Source: Brachypodium distachyon | Lineage: Eukaryota; Streptophyta; Magnoliopsida; Poales; Poaceae | Direction of reading: 5' to 3' | Assembly: GCF_000005505.3 (NCBI RefSeq) | Contig: NC_016131.3 | Coordinates: forward strand, 19,055,501-19,119,500 | Length of the DNA: 64,000 nucleotides | Shown here: positions 44,401 through 54,003 of the stretch, in pieces | Layout of the letters: each line of letters begins with the position of its first letter | Numbering within the stretch: position 1 is the first letter of the stretch | The notes under the pieces: generated by a model | Database searches by the model: none | Seen by the model: the letters and a program-made list of their open reading frames with translations, nothing else | Told to the model about the DNA's origin: nothing | Made by a program: the position numbers and the translations under genes

Positions 44401-47305
44401 CGTTCCGGGAAAGGAGAATTTTGCTTGCAAGTTAAAGAAATCTCTTTATGGTTTGAAGCAATCACCAAGACAATGGTACAAGAGGTTTGACTCCTTTATG
44501 ATCTCTCAGGGTTTCAGAAGATCAGACTATGATAGTTGTGTTTATTTAAAGACAACTAATAGTTCTCCTATCTACTTGCTCCTATATGTTGATGATATGT
44601 TGATTGCTGCAAAGGACAAGGCTGATATTGCGAAACTAAAGGCACAGTTAAATAGTGAATTTGAGATGAAGGATCTTGGTGCAGCAAAGAAGATTCTTGG
44701 TATGGAGATTTCCAAAGATAGACACTCTGGAAAATTATACCTAAGTCAGAAAGGGTATATCAATAAAGTATTGCATCGTTTCAACATGCAGAATTTAAAA
44801 CCAGTGAGTACTCCTTTAGCTGCACATTTCAGACTTTCTTCAGATTCATGTCCACAGTCAGATGATGATATTGAGTACATGTCTAGAGTTCCCTATTCCA
44901 GCGCAGTTGGTTCACTTATGTGTGCCATGGTTTGTTCTCGCCCCGATTTATCTCATGCGTTGAGTGTTGTTAGTAGATACATGGCTAATCCTGGTAAAGA
45001 GCATTGGAAAGCAGTTCAGTGGATTTTCAGATACTTGCAGGGCATTGCAAATGTTTGTTTACAATTTGGAAAATCTAGAGATGGACTTGTTGGTTATGTG
45101 GATTCAGATTTTGCTGGTGATTCAGATAAGAGGAGATCTCTTACCGGTTATGTGTTCACCATTGGAAGATGTGCCGTTAGTTGGAAAGCAAGTCTTCAAG
45201 CTACAGTTGCCTTGTCCACTACAGAAGCCGAGTATATGGCTATTTCAGAAGCTTGTAAAGAAGTTGTTTGGCTAAGAGGTTTATTTACTGAGCTTTGTGG
45301 AAGTGCGTCTTGCACTACAATATTTTGTGATAGTCATAGTGCTATTTACCTAACAAAGGATCAAATGTTCCATGAGAGAACAAAGCACATTGATGTGAGA
45401 TATCACTTTATTCGAGGTGTCATTGCTGAAGGTGATGTTAAAGTCAGCAAGATTAATACACATGATAATCCAGCTGATATGATGACAAAACAAGTTCCTG
45501 CCAATAAGTTTGAGCTTTGCTCAGGCTTAGTTGGTATTACTCACTAGTCCTATGGACTTTGACGCACAAGGTGTTTATGCTCATTTGTTTGGAGGTGTTT
45601 ACTTTCTTCGACTACTTGAGGGGATTCGACTCAAGGTGGAGATTGTTGAAAAGTGATCCGAATCCGTTACCAACTCTGCTAGACGTAGCAGGATAGGTTT
45701 GGGCTTTGTGTTGGTATACGAGTTGAACTCGTTTTTCCTTGTCCTACTAGGACTCATGTTTATTGCCCGTTATATATACCCCCATGTAGTCACACCTAAA
45801 GACGGCATGTCGTCTCGTGCTTGTAATACTCCAACATAGTGAAGTTGCGCCTTCGTGCATCCGTGGTTTTCCCGCGAGGGTTTCCACGTTAAAATTCGTG
45901 TCTCTCATTTCTAGTTTAATCTCTATTTTCGTAACACGAAGATTCCTGCCATTGAGCTTGCATCTTGAGCGTCGACGTGAATTGGCATGAAGGTACTTTT
46001 GTGGAAATTAATTTGCAGACCCGTGGCCAGCGAGAAATTTGAGAGAACGTCCTTCAGATGAACAAGCTGAGAGTGGTCGGCACGCAGGATGATAAGGGTG
46101 TCGTCGGCATACTGGAGGACCAGGCAAGGCAAGGTCTCGTCGATGGGGTGCGAGATTTGTCCATTGGCAGAAGCAGCAAGAAGAAGTCGCTGAAGCACGT
46201 CTGCCACAATAATGAACAGAAAAGGAGAGAGAGGGTCCCCTTGCCGCAAACCCCGCTGGCACTGGATCCAGGGGCCAGGTGTCCCGTTAAGAAGGTCTGA
46301 CCTCCTTTTTCTTAAATCATAGTAGCAACGCACGGGCACTCAACTAGTACAGAGTTAACCAAAGGTGGCTTGCTTCAGCCCAACTGCAAACCACTGATAG
46401 CTACAGTAAGCAGTACTAGTAATAAAAATGGTGCGACCCGGACAGAATAGATGCAACTGAAGCTTTCACCATAAATAACGCTTTACATTGTCGAAACGGT
46501 CAGAGAAAAAGAAAACTGACAAACCGAGATGGGAAAATTGCTATCTAAAAAGATTTAAAAATAGTCAGGCCCAACAGTTTCACTGGTAAAGCGGTAAATT
46601 TTTCGTATTCACCAGAGAATGGAAATGTATTCCACCTTATCATAGAAACTTAGCAAGTATGCATAATTTATAAGGAACAGTCTGTCGATCAGACATTTTA
46701 GCAGTTGGTATCAAGTGTAACAGCAGCTATTAAACTGTATTTATAGTTGAAAGGCTAAACTAACTCCCCGAGCGATGATCACTGAAGAACTTTTGTTGTC
46801 CGCAAATAGTAAACTCAAATAGAAAAGAGCGTGTATGATGCCCACCTGTTTGCCCCGAACCCATGAATTAGAACCAATGCAGGGCCAGACGTTCCAGCAT
46901 ACTGATAGCGAATGTTGTAACCCTTCCAATTCCAGGTGCTGCGCCAGAACAAATGTAAATGTGGATATCGTTGGGAAACAGGACGAAGGCAATCGGAGAA
47001 TTCGAAAATCGAGGAAATCGCAAGTAGAGATAATTCAGTAACTGGAGTGCACGTGTCACGCGTACCGACCTGGTGTTTGGTTGGGGCAGGGCCGCCGAAG
47101 GGCCTGGCGGCGCGGCGGGGAGGCTCTCCTCGGCCGGCTCGACATTAGAAGCCCCGGCGGCCAGACGAGCGCGGGGCGCGTTTCCAGAGGGGAGCCACGA
47201 ACGCCTCGAGAGCCGCGACGACGGGGGACTGTAGGCGGCAGTCGTGCGGCGTCGCGCGGGGAGAGAGGGCACGGGGACGGGGCTGGGCGGGGCCGCGCAC
47301 GCCAT
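38443..47305 (-). CDS. Plastid-targeted alpha/beta hydrolase
   Basis: Eight exons join in phase: 47305-47070, 46938-46846, 41799-41591, 40570-40426, 40349-40277, 38975-38829, 38748-38623 and 38502-38443, giving 362 residues. The first about 75 residues are Ala/Ser/Arg/Pro-rich, like a chloroplast transit peptide. The fold is clear: oxyanion-hole HGFGANS (104-110), nucleophile elbow CNSIGG with Ser177, Asp312 in WGEKDPW and His340 in NVGHCPQ. The closest groups I can name are the plant chloroplast hydrolases that include pheophytinase- and dephytylase-like enzymes; the substrate is not evident. The elbow has Cys where G-x-S-x-G normally has its first Gly. Intron 2 is 5046 bp and contains a LINE and a Copia fragment. 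A Stowaway, a (GACA)n repeat and a TIR element lie in other introns or the same intron. Confidence 0.93.
39701..39727. repeat. (GACA)n microsatellite in a hydrolase intron
   Basis: Six to seven GACA units lie in the intron between exons 5 and 6 of the minus-strand hydrolase gene. Confidence 0.9.
40850..41377. mobile_element. Non-autonomous element with GGATACG-rich inverted ends, in intron 3
   Basis: The left end AGGAAACACGGATACG and right end CGTATCTGTGCTTCCT are inverted repeats with two mismatches. Both ends carry further GGATAC/CGTATC repeats in opposite orientation (CGGATACTCCCCGATACGTA on the left; CGCGGTATCCCCGTATCG on the right). The 528-bp element has no coding sequence. No target duplication is clear, so the superfamily is undecided (hAT or Mutator). 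Confidence 0.6.
42075..42187. mobile_element. Stowaway MITE in intron 2 of the hydrolase gene
   Basis: It begins CTCCCTCCAACCCATATTAC and ends GCAATATGGGTCGGAGGGAG, with TA at 42073-42074 and 42188-42189. It is 113 bp long. Confidence 0.88.
42230..42340. repeat. Direct duplication flanking the intronic transposon nest, left copy
   Basis: This segment (AGAATAGATAC at the start, GCTATCTAAAAAG at the end) matches 46444-46552 in the same orientation, with scattered differences. Shared blocks include GAGAAAAAGAAAAC and ACAAACCGAGATGG. The two copies bracket the LINE/Copia nest. Confidence 0.8.
42350..43890 (-). mobile_element. LINE (non-LTR retrotransposon), 3' part, split by a Copia insertion
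   Basis: The minus strand encodes the end of a LINE ORF2. At 43871-43203 lies the post-RT region ([53 protein letters not shown]). At 43068-42459 lies the zf-RVT region ([49 protein letters not shown]) ending at a stop. A frameshift separates the two ORFs near 43070-43200. The RT core is found separately at 45937-46300, beyond the Copia fragment, so one LINE was interrupted. It lies in the same orientation as the host gene. Confidence 0.88.
43891..45936 (+). mobile_element. Copia retrotransposon fragment: pol C-terminus plus 3' LTR, 5' half missing
   Basis: Starting about 43891 inside pol, this contains an intact 540-codon RT-RNase H frame (43925-45547; [79 protein letters not shown]). A purine tract and a 3' LTR at 45644-45936 (TGTTGAAAAG to TAACA) follow. 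No 5' LTR, gag, protease or integrase is present. The right boundary is a true LTR end but the left one is ragged, so the 5' part was deleted after insertion into the LINE. It is on the opposite strand from the LINE and the hydrolase gene. This is a different family from the Copia at 1680. Confidence 0.9.
45644..45936 (+). repeat. 3' LTR of the truncated Copia element
   Basis: This 293-bp LTR begins TGTTGAAAAGTGATCC after AAGGTGGAGAT, ends TTTCGTAACA, and contains a TTATATATACCCC TATA-like motif at about 45770. No partner LTR is in the window. Confidence 0.85.
45937..46300 (-). mobile_element. LINE, reverse transcriptase core (upstream part of the split LINE)
   Basis: The minus strand reads [20 protein letters not shown], then [10 protein letters not shown] and FHKSTF, which are RT motifs of plant L1-type ORF2. 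The reading frame enters unrelated sequence near 46300, so the LINE is also 5' truncated. It belongs with 42350-43890. Confidence 0.88.
46444..46552. repeat. Direct duplication flanking the intronic transposon nest, right copy
   Basis: Partner of 42230-42340; see that entry. The copies are about 4.2 kb apart inside intron 2. Confidence 0.8.
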
Positions 47306-48214
47306 CCTCCCGCCGCGCGCACGGTGCTGCTGGAGAGTGGAGGAGACTGGGGAGACGAGGCGGGGGAAGTTTTAACGGAGCGCGCGGCGCGAGCCATCCA
47401 TGTCTCTGATGGATGGGTGTTCCGCCGCGTGGGCGAAACTGAACGGGAGGCGCTGGCGCGCGGGCGGAGAAGCCAGTTTTTGTTAACCTCGGCAGTTGGA
47501 CGGGCTAGCCAGGGCCAGGCGTCCGGGTAGATCAGGCACTTCCCGTTTTTCTGTTCCCGTGCCAGGTCCTACTGTAACAAAATAAGTGCACTGACGCGCG
47601 ATTTTGCGGGTCGCTTCCATACATTCAGCTCCTGATGTGCTGATCATTTTGCCGGCCCCAAAATGATCAAACAGCAACAAAATGCCTACTCGAAAAACAA
47701 AAAAAAGGTGCCAGTTCTGTAAGACAAGATATCGAACGCGTGTTCTATACACCTTTGTTTGGTGCAAATTAACGTGCACCGGGGAGTCAAAATCTGGAGT
47801 AGCTACATATGACTTTGCTGCTTTAATTAAGTCAAGAACAACGACTTTTGGAGTTGACGCACTTCCGGCCGGGGCTGGGCGTCGTACGTTTCTAAGTTTC
47901 TTCCGTGAAAGACAACAAGATGGCATTGACCACATGTGGTGCAAATGCGTAGAACTATAGATACTGCTGCAGTCAATCCAGACATCAGACCACACAACTT
48001 CTAGGTACGTCGAACGCACCACGAACCCACGAGCATCCCGGAATTTTCCTCGCCGCAAACACTGACAAAAAAAAAATGACTCTTTTCTTGACCGCTTTAC
48101 TCCTGGACAAAAAACAGAGGATTCTCAGCTAATCCTTCAGAAGACCGAGAGCACCCATAATATCCACCCCTGGCCGTGGCCACGGCCGGCGAAGTGATTG
48201 ATACCTTCAGAGCC
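47306..48214. other. Intergenic: divergent upstream regions of the hydrolase and the first receptor kinase
   Basis: Positions 47306-47480 are GC-rich (5' UTR or promoter of the hydrolase). The remainder is the upstream region of the plus-strand receptor kinase at 48215. No other gene is supported. Confidence 0.45.
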
Positions 48215-50287
48215 ATGCTTCCCGAACCGCACCACCTGGTAGCTCTTCTCCTCCTCCTCGTGGCCGCCGATCGCTGCCTCGCGGCCACCGGCGATGACGG
48301 CACGCAGTTCACCTACAACGGCTTCACCGGCGCCAACCTGACGCTGGACGGCGCCGGCGGGGCCACGGTCACCCCCAACGGCCTCCTTCTACTAACCAAC
48401 GGCACCATGCAAACCAAAGGTCAGGCCTTCCACCATTCCCCGCTGCCCTTCCGCGCCGCATCATCATCGACGAACGCCACCACGGCGGCGGTGCGCTCCT
48501 TCTCGACGTCCTTCGTGTTCGCCATCTACGGGCAGTACGCGGACCTGAGCAGCCACGGCATGGCCTTCTTCGTGGCCGCGTCCAGGGACGTGCTCTCCAC
48601 GGCGCTCCCGGGCCAGTTCCTGGGCCTCCTCAACGACACCAACAACGGCAACCGCAGCGACCGCATCTTCGCCGTGGAGTTCGACACGCTCTTCAACGCC
48701 GAGTTCCGCGACATCAACGGCAACCACGTCGGCGTCGACGTGGATAGTCTCATGTCGGTTGATTCCGCCGACGCCGGGTACTACGACGACGGCACGCCGG
48801 GGACGTTCCGGAACCTGAGCCTGATCAGCCGGAAGGCGATGCAGGTGTGGGTGGACTACGACGGGGCCGCAAAGCAGGTCACGGTCACCATGGCTCCCCT
48901 GGGCCTGGCCCGGCCCAGGAGGCCCCTCCTCAGGACCGCCGTCGACCTCTCGGTCGTGGTGCAGAGCACGGCGTACGTGGGCTTCTCGTCGGCCACGGGC
49001 GTCCTCTCCACGCGCCACTTCGTCGTCGGCTGGAGCTTCGCGCTGGACGGGCCGGCCCCGGCCCTGAACATCCGGGCACTCCCGGCCTTGCCGCGGGCCT
49101 GGCCCAAGCCGCGGTCCAAGGTGCTGGAGATCGTCCTCCCCATCGCGTCGGCGGCGCTCGTTCTGGCTCTAGGCGTCGGGATTTACATCTTCGTGCGCCG
49201 GCGTATCAAGTACTCGGAGCTGCGTGAGGACTGGGAGGACGCCTTCGGCCCGCACCGGTTCACCTACAAAGAACTCTTCCATGCCACCAAGGGGTTCAGC
49301 GAGAAGAACTTACTCGGGGAAGGAGGCTTCGGGAGCGTCTACAGGGGCGTGCTCCGGAAGCCCGGGGACATGGAGGTCGCCGTGAAGAAGGTGTCCCACG
49401 AGTCGAGGCAAGGGATGAAGGAGTTCGTCGCGGAGGTGGCCAGCATCGGGCGGCTGCGGCACCGGAACCTCGTGCAGCTGCTCGGCTACTGCCGCCGCAA
49501 AGGGGAGCTCCTCCTGGTCTACGATTACATGCCCAACGGGAGCCTCGACAAGTACTTGCACGATGACGACGATGGATCAAGCTCAAGCACCGCGGCAGGG
49601 ACACTGGATTGGTTCCAGAGGTTTCGTATCATCAGAGGGGTGGCCTCCGGGTTGCTGTATCTCCACGAGGATTGGGAGCAGGTCGTCATCCACCGGGACG
49701 TGAAAGCCAGCAACGTGCTTCTCGACGGCGAGATGAACGGCCGGCTGGGTGATTTCGGGCTTGCAAGGCTCTATGATCACGGAGGGGACGCGCACACGAC
49801 GCACGTTGTCGGCACCATGGGCTACCTGGCTCCGGAGCTCGGGCACACGGGCAAGGCAACCCCGTCCACGGATGTGTTCGCCTTCGGCGCGTTCCTTCTG
49901 GAGATCACTTGTGGGCGAAGGCCGATCGAGCAATATGAGCGTGACAACCGGATCGTGCTCGTAGATCGTGTGGTCGAGCTATGGCGCAAGGGTTTAATCT
50001 TTGACGCGGTTGACCCCAGGATTCCGGCTGGGTTTAGCCCGGACGACGTCTCGCTGGTGCTAAAACTCGGGCTGCTGTGCTCGCACCCGCTGGCCAACGC
50101 GAGGCCGACCATGCGGCAAGTCATGCAGTACCTCGACGGCGACATGATCCTCCCGGACCTGTCGCCGGCGTACCTTAGCTTCAGCATGGTCGAGAGGATG
50201 TACAACGGGGAGTTCAAGCAGAACGTGGTGCCAAATGCGTCGTCGACGAGCATGGGTGCCATTTCTGATCTCTCGGGAGGAAGGTGA
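48215..50287 (+). CDS. L-type lectin receptor-like kinase (array member 1)
   Basis: An intronless 690-residue ORF. The start is the ATG at 48215 ([23 protein letters not shown], a signal peptide); the frame is open upstream only from a GTG. A legume-lectin domain follows ([80 protein letters not shown]). A transmembrane helix (about 303-327) leads to a Ser/Thr kinase: [11 protein letters not shown], Lys about 391 in [38 protein letters not shown]. All catalytic residues are present, and it is an RD kinase. The family acts at the plasma membrane in defence and wall signalling. The whole ORF is GC-rich, unlike the kinase halves of its neighbours, and its lectin domain is more diverged. Confidence 0.95.
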   Translation: MLPEPHHLVALLLLLVAADRCLAATGDDGTQFTYNGFTGANLTLDGAGGATVTPNGLLLLTNGTMQTKGQAFHHSPLPFRAASSSTNATTAAVRSFSTSFVFAIYGQYADLSSHGMAFFVAASRDVLSTALPGQFLGLLNDTNNGNRSDRIFAVEFDTLFNAEFRDINGNHVGVDVDSLMSVDSADAGYYDDGTPGTFRNLSLISRKAMQVWVDYDGAAKQVTVTMAPLGLARPRRPLLRTAVDLSVVVQSTAYVGFSSATGVLSTRHFVVGWSFALDGPAPALNIRALPALPRAWPKPRSKVLEIVLPIASAALVLALGVGIYIFVRRRIKYSELREDWEDAFGPHRFTYKELFHATKGFSEKNLLGEGGFGSVYRGVLRKPGDMEVAVKKVSHESRQGMKEFVAEVASIGRLRHRNLVQLLGYCRRKGELLLVYDYMPNGSLDKYLHDDDDGSSSSTAAGTLDWFQRFRIIRGVASGLLYLHEDWEQVVIHRDVKASNVLLDGEMNGRLGDFGLARLYDHGGDAHTTHVVGTMGYLAPELGHTGKATPSTDVFAFGAFLLEITCGRRPIEQYERDNRIVLVDRVVELWRKGLIFDAVDPRIPAGFSPDDVSLVLKLGLLCSHPLANARPTMRQVMQYLDGDMILPDLSPAYLSFSMVERMYNGEFKQNVVPNASSTSMGAISDLSGGR

Positions 50288-50997
50288 CGTGGTTCTTGCC
50301 GTGGAACGTAGGTGAACAAGTGCGATTCATTGTGTAATTGACAAAACCTAGCTTCTTCTAGAGATTTGATTAGGTACTCATCCAGAAAAGATAAAAACGA
50401 TACGGTATAGATTAAGACTTACCTTCCAATTGTAAAGGTTGTATACTCTAATTTATGTGAATTTTGAACATTTCAAATTTGGTGTATGTTTCATTACGGG
50501 TTTTTTACGGAAAGACCGTAAGGAAAACCCCTACAACATAACTATAACTGTGATCACCACGATTTGAACCCTGACGAGTGGAGATGCACCCATCATTACA
50601 CCAACACACCAAGAGGTGCTTCGTTACGGTTTTGCTAAGATTTTTAAATTTTATTAATATCTCATTTTGGGTGTGAAACCAGAGCGAAATTTTGGTCAAA
50701 CCGGAATTAAAGATTTTTTTTCAAATGTTTGTTTTGAATTTCAATGATGTGTTTCTCCATATTTTTTATATTCCATGAGGCCTCTCTGAATTTTTGGAAT
50801 CTAGTGGAATTTCAGTAAATTTTGAGCATTTCAATTGTGTAGATTTCAGTGGAGTAACCCAGTGATATAAATGATAGAGAGAATCCAAGTATCCTTCACT
50901 TAATCAATCCACCAAGGATAAAGACGATCATATTACACGTACACTTCATGTCATCATGCTTTCATGCATTGCTCTACATATATCTATATCTATACTA

Positions 50998-51110
50998 CTC
51001 ACTCCATCCCATAATTCTTGTCTCAAATTTGACCAAAAATGGATGTATCTATTCCTAAAAAATATCTAAATACATGTAATATTTCGACAAGAATTATGGA
51101 ACGGAACAAG
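50998..51110. mobile_element. Degenerate Stowaway MITE
   Basis: It begins CTCACTCCATCCCATAATTC after TA (50996-50997) and ends GAATTATGGAACGGAACAAG before TA (51111-51112). The internal ATGGATGTATCTATTCCTAAA motif is like the other copies. Confidence 0.7.
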
Positions 51111-51570
51111 TACTTATTAATTTACGGTTGGTGTTTGTTACTTCACAACTCTCTACCACCGTCACAACAAAATTAATGGATCGGGCCAAAAATTGACAAC
51201 GAGCTACGCTTATACTACCTATTAATTTGCAATCGGAGTTCGTTCACCCACCACTCTCTACCACCACTGCACATAGGATTAATTGGTCTGGCTAAGATCG
51301 ACGACAAGCTAGGCAGTCATTAGCCCATCAGCAACAACTGGCCCACCACACGCAGAATTAATGGGTTTAGCCTAAAAAAAACCCTTAAGACAACAATTAA
51401 AGATGCTCTAGAGAAGACAACACAATTAAGAGCACAGGTCACTTAGCTAGTTTGGTTACAATTCTTCAGTAACCTTTAGTGACACATATTTACAAAAAAT
51501 ATAGATTATGATACATATTTACCATCTCATGATTCACGAATAAAAAGAGTGAAATAATAACCTAAGAGGT

Positions 51571-51669
51571 CATAACATTCATAGTCTTACAGAGTCTAGC
51601 AGATATTGACTTAACACTAACGTACATAACATTCATAGTCTTACAGAGTATTGACTTAACACTAACGTA
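51571..51669. repeat. Tandem duplication of about 50 bp
   Basis: CATAACATTCATAGTCTTAC ... ACTTAACACTAACGTA occurs at 51571-51624 and again at 51625-51669. The second copy lacks nine bases (CTAGCAGAT). Confidence 0.9.
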
Positions 51670-52189
51670 AATACGATGGGCTTATATGGGTATTAAACCC
51701 CTCAGAGCTAGCTCATCAAATATATTTCGCTTGTTAAATCTTGAACATTAAGATCTAATAATTTAAATAATTTGGATGGTATGGATTTAATATGGTGCCT
51801 TGCCTTGGCAACATCGTGTTGTGCTTTCGGTTCATAACAAAAATAAAACACAATTTCAGATAGACCAACAAATCGCACAACAACAAGTATGAAAATGCAC
51901 TATCATTTTTTCATTTGAATTATGATCTTCTATAGATGCACAATCACTTTAATATTTTAACCTACATATATAGTATCAATTGTTTCGTGTCTATTATGCT
52001 CTTATGTTAGTGTATAATCACTTCAGTAGGTTAAATCCGAGGGGTAACCATGGGTATGGTCGATTATAAGCCCATTAGAAGAATCGCAGGTAAGATCATG
52101 TGTATGGATACGGGTACGGTAATGATTGACTTGACAAAACTCGACCGATTGCCACCTTTAATTGAGCTAGACTACTAAAAACAGTCCGA

Positions 52190-52620
52190 TGCCCAAAAGA
52201 AACTCCAAAATTGGAATTCAAATAGAAGGGTCGTTATAAATTGTTCTGATCTAGGTCAGCTCAATAATCTCAAAATTGGAAACAGAAGGAACGTGAACGG
52301 GGTCACATTCGGCCATATCCATATTTTCTACCATGTGGACTGACCACGCTGTCGCACGGCGCTTACTCAATGCAACGACTTGGAAATCATAGCCTAGCTA
52401 GTACTATTACTAAGCAGGAGATGCACAACAAAAAATAGCCGCCTCTGATAAGAACCCTCGCAGTCTCCGGTCTAAAGAGTAGACGGGCGCCGTATCAGCT
52501 AAGGTAGAGATTGACTCATAAACGTATTAAATGCAGTTTTTCTCTTAAATACTCGTAGGAGAAACATTTACGTGACATCAATCAGTACACCCATCCATGA
52601 TTAACACCTCATAGTTGTCT
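52190..52620 (+). promoter_or_regulatory. Duplicated receptor-kinase promoter block, copy upstream of the pseudogene
   Basis: It shares many blocks in the same order with 53520-54000: AATTGGAATTCAAATA, CATTCGGCCAT, TTTTCTACC, ACGGCGCTTACT, TCTCTTAAATACTCGTAGGA and CATCCATGATTAACACC-like sequence. The duplication thus includes the upstream region as well as the coding part. Confidence 0.7.
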
Positions 52621-52721
52621 GCACACGATTCTTCAAGGCAACAGGGCAACAAGTGCGCCAAGAAGCTACTGTCTCCTGCTCTTGTTCTGGCAGCTCTTGT
52701 TATGCTCCTGCTCTGTTCTGG

Positions 52722-53240
52722 TGCCAAGAAGAATATGGTAGCTCTCGTTCTGCTCCTGCTGTTGGGCCTGGTCGGCGGAAGACGCCCAGTTCCACTACCA
52801 AGGCAGGCTTCGCGGCGGCGGGGAACCTTATCTTGGACGGCTCCGCCACCGTCATGCCGAACGGCATCCTGACGCTCACAAACTCCATTTACCCGCCAAA
52901 CGGCCACGCTTTCCACCCCCACACCACTCCAGTTCCTCCAAGGGTCCACGTCGGGAATGAAAACCACCTTCACGGCGCGCTCCTTTTTCATATCCTTTGT
53001 GTTTGCCATTGATGACGAATACCACGGTCTAAGTTGTCATGGTCTCGCATTTGTGGTCTCTCCGACTTCAAACTTCTCGACGGCGAACAGGGCGCAGTAT
53101 CTGGGCCTTCTCAACACGACGAACGGCACCGCGACCGGCCGTATTTTGGCGGTTGAACTCGACACCATCATGAACACCGAGTTCCACGACATCAACAGCA
53201 ACCATGTGGGTATCGACGTCAACAGCCCCGTGTCGGGTCC
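52722..53240 (+). pseudogene. Truncated L-type lectin receptor kinase pseudogene
   Basis: The sequence starts like its neighbour at 54004 (a MVALVLLLLL signal core at about 52737) but shifts frame after GLVGG. It returns to lectin sequence (AAGNLILDGSATVMPNGIL), shifts again near 52960, then reads SFVFAIDDEYHGLSCHGLAF and ILAVELDTIMNTEFHDINSN up to GIDVNSPVSG at about 53240. There the homology ends abruptly in unrelated AT-rich DNA. The rest of the lectin domain, the membrane helix and the whole kinase are absent. It is most similar to array member 2, next to it, so it probably arose from a recent local duplication followed by truncation. Confidence 0.9.
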
Positions 53241-54003
53241 GTCACATTCTCACCACCTCTTACCTCGTTCTATTCTAGTGCAAACAACTAAACCTATTGC
53301 AAATTACTGAGTGGCGATGATGCTAGCCATCAAAGGTGACATAAAAAAAGTGCCACTAACACATAATACTGGTTTTTTAGTCTATGTCGGATATTCCAAC
53401 CACTTTAATTCATCCGTAGCAAAATACGAGTTTTGAGCTAGTCGACTAAAAATGTGGACCCCTGTGCGCCCCTATGTCTCACTTTCTGCATCTTCAATAG
53501 AGGGAGGTACTTCTCACTCTTAGTTGGATAAAGAAACTGCAAAACTGGAATTCAAATACGGAGTAGAAAAGTTCTGGTCGGATGTAAAATTGATCTGATC
53601 TAGAAATAATCACAAAATTGGAGATACGAATGTGAACGGGTCTCATTCGGCCATCCCTGTTTTCTACCCCATGGACTGACCCCGGTCGCTGTCACCGTGA
53701 AGGGCACGGCGCTTACTGAATGCGACTGACTTGGAAATTTCATACGGAGTAGATAGTTCTAAGCAGTACAGCAGGAAATTTCATAAAAAACCCTCTCGCT
53801 GTCTCTGGTCTACAGAGTAGTTAAAGGTGCCGTATCAACTAAGGAATAGACCCATAAACCTATTAAAAGCATTTTTTTTCTCTTAAATACTCGTAGGACA
53901 AATATTTACGTCACGTCAGTATTCCCTATATCCATCAATGATTAACACCAACACCTCATACTTTTTTTTAGGCCAACACTTCATATTTGTGTGCACACAA
54001 GCT
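53241..54003. promoter_or_regulatory. Upstream region of array member 2
   Basis: Positions 53241-53510 are AT-rich and unrelated to the receptor kinases. Positions 53520-54000 are the promoter block shared with 52190-52620. A TTAAATACTC motif lies at about 53883, roughly 120 bp before the ATG at 54004. Confidence 0.6.

Larger units (their letters stand above)
50288..52721. other. Intergenic between array member 1 and the pseudogene
   Basis: AT-rich. It contains a Stowaway copy (50998-51110), a tandem duplication (51571-51669), and from about 52190 a promoter block that matches the one before array member 2 (53520-54000). No other gene was seen. Confidence 0.5.

Noticed and set aside
48176..48214. 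Upstream extension of receptor kinase 1 from position 48176
   Set aside because: The first codon is GTG; the ATG at 48215 gives a normal signal peptide. The same logic rejected non-ATG extensions at 58374, 61955, 27603 and 35981.
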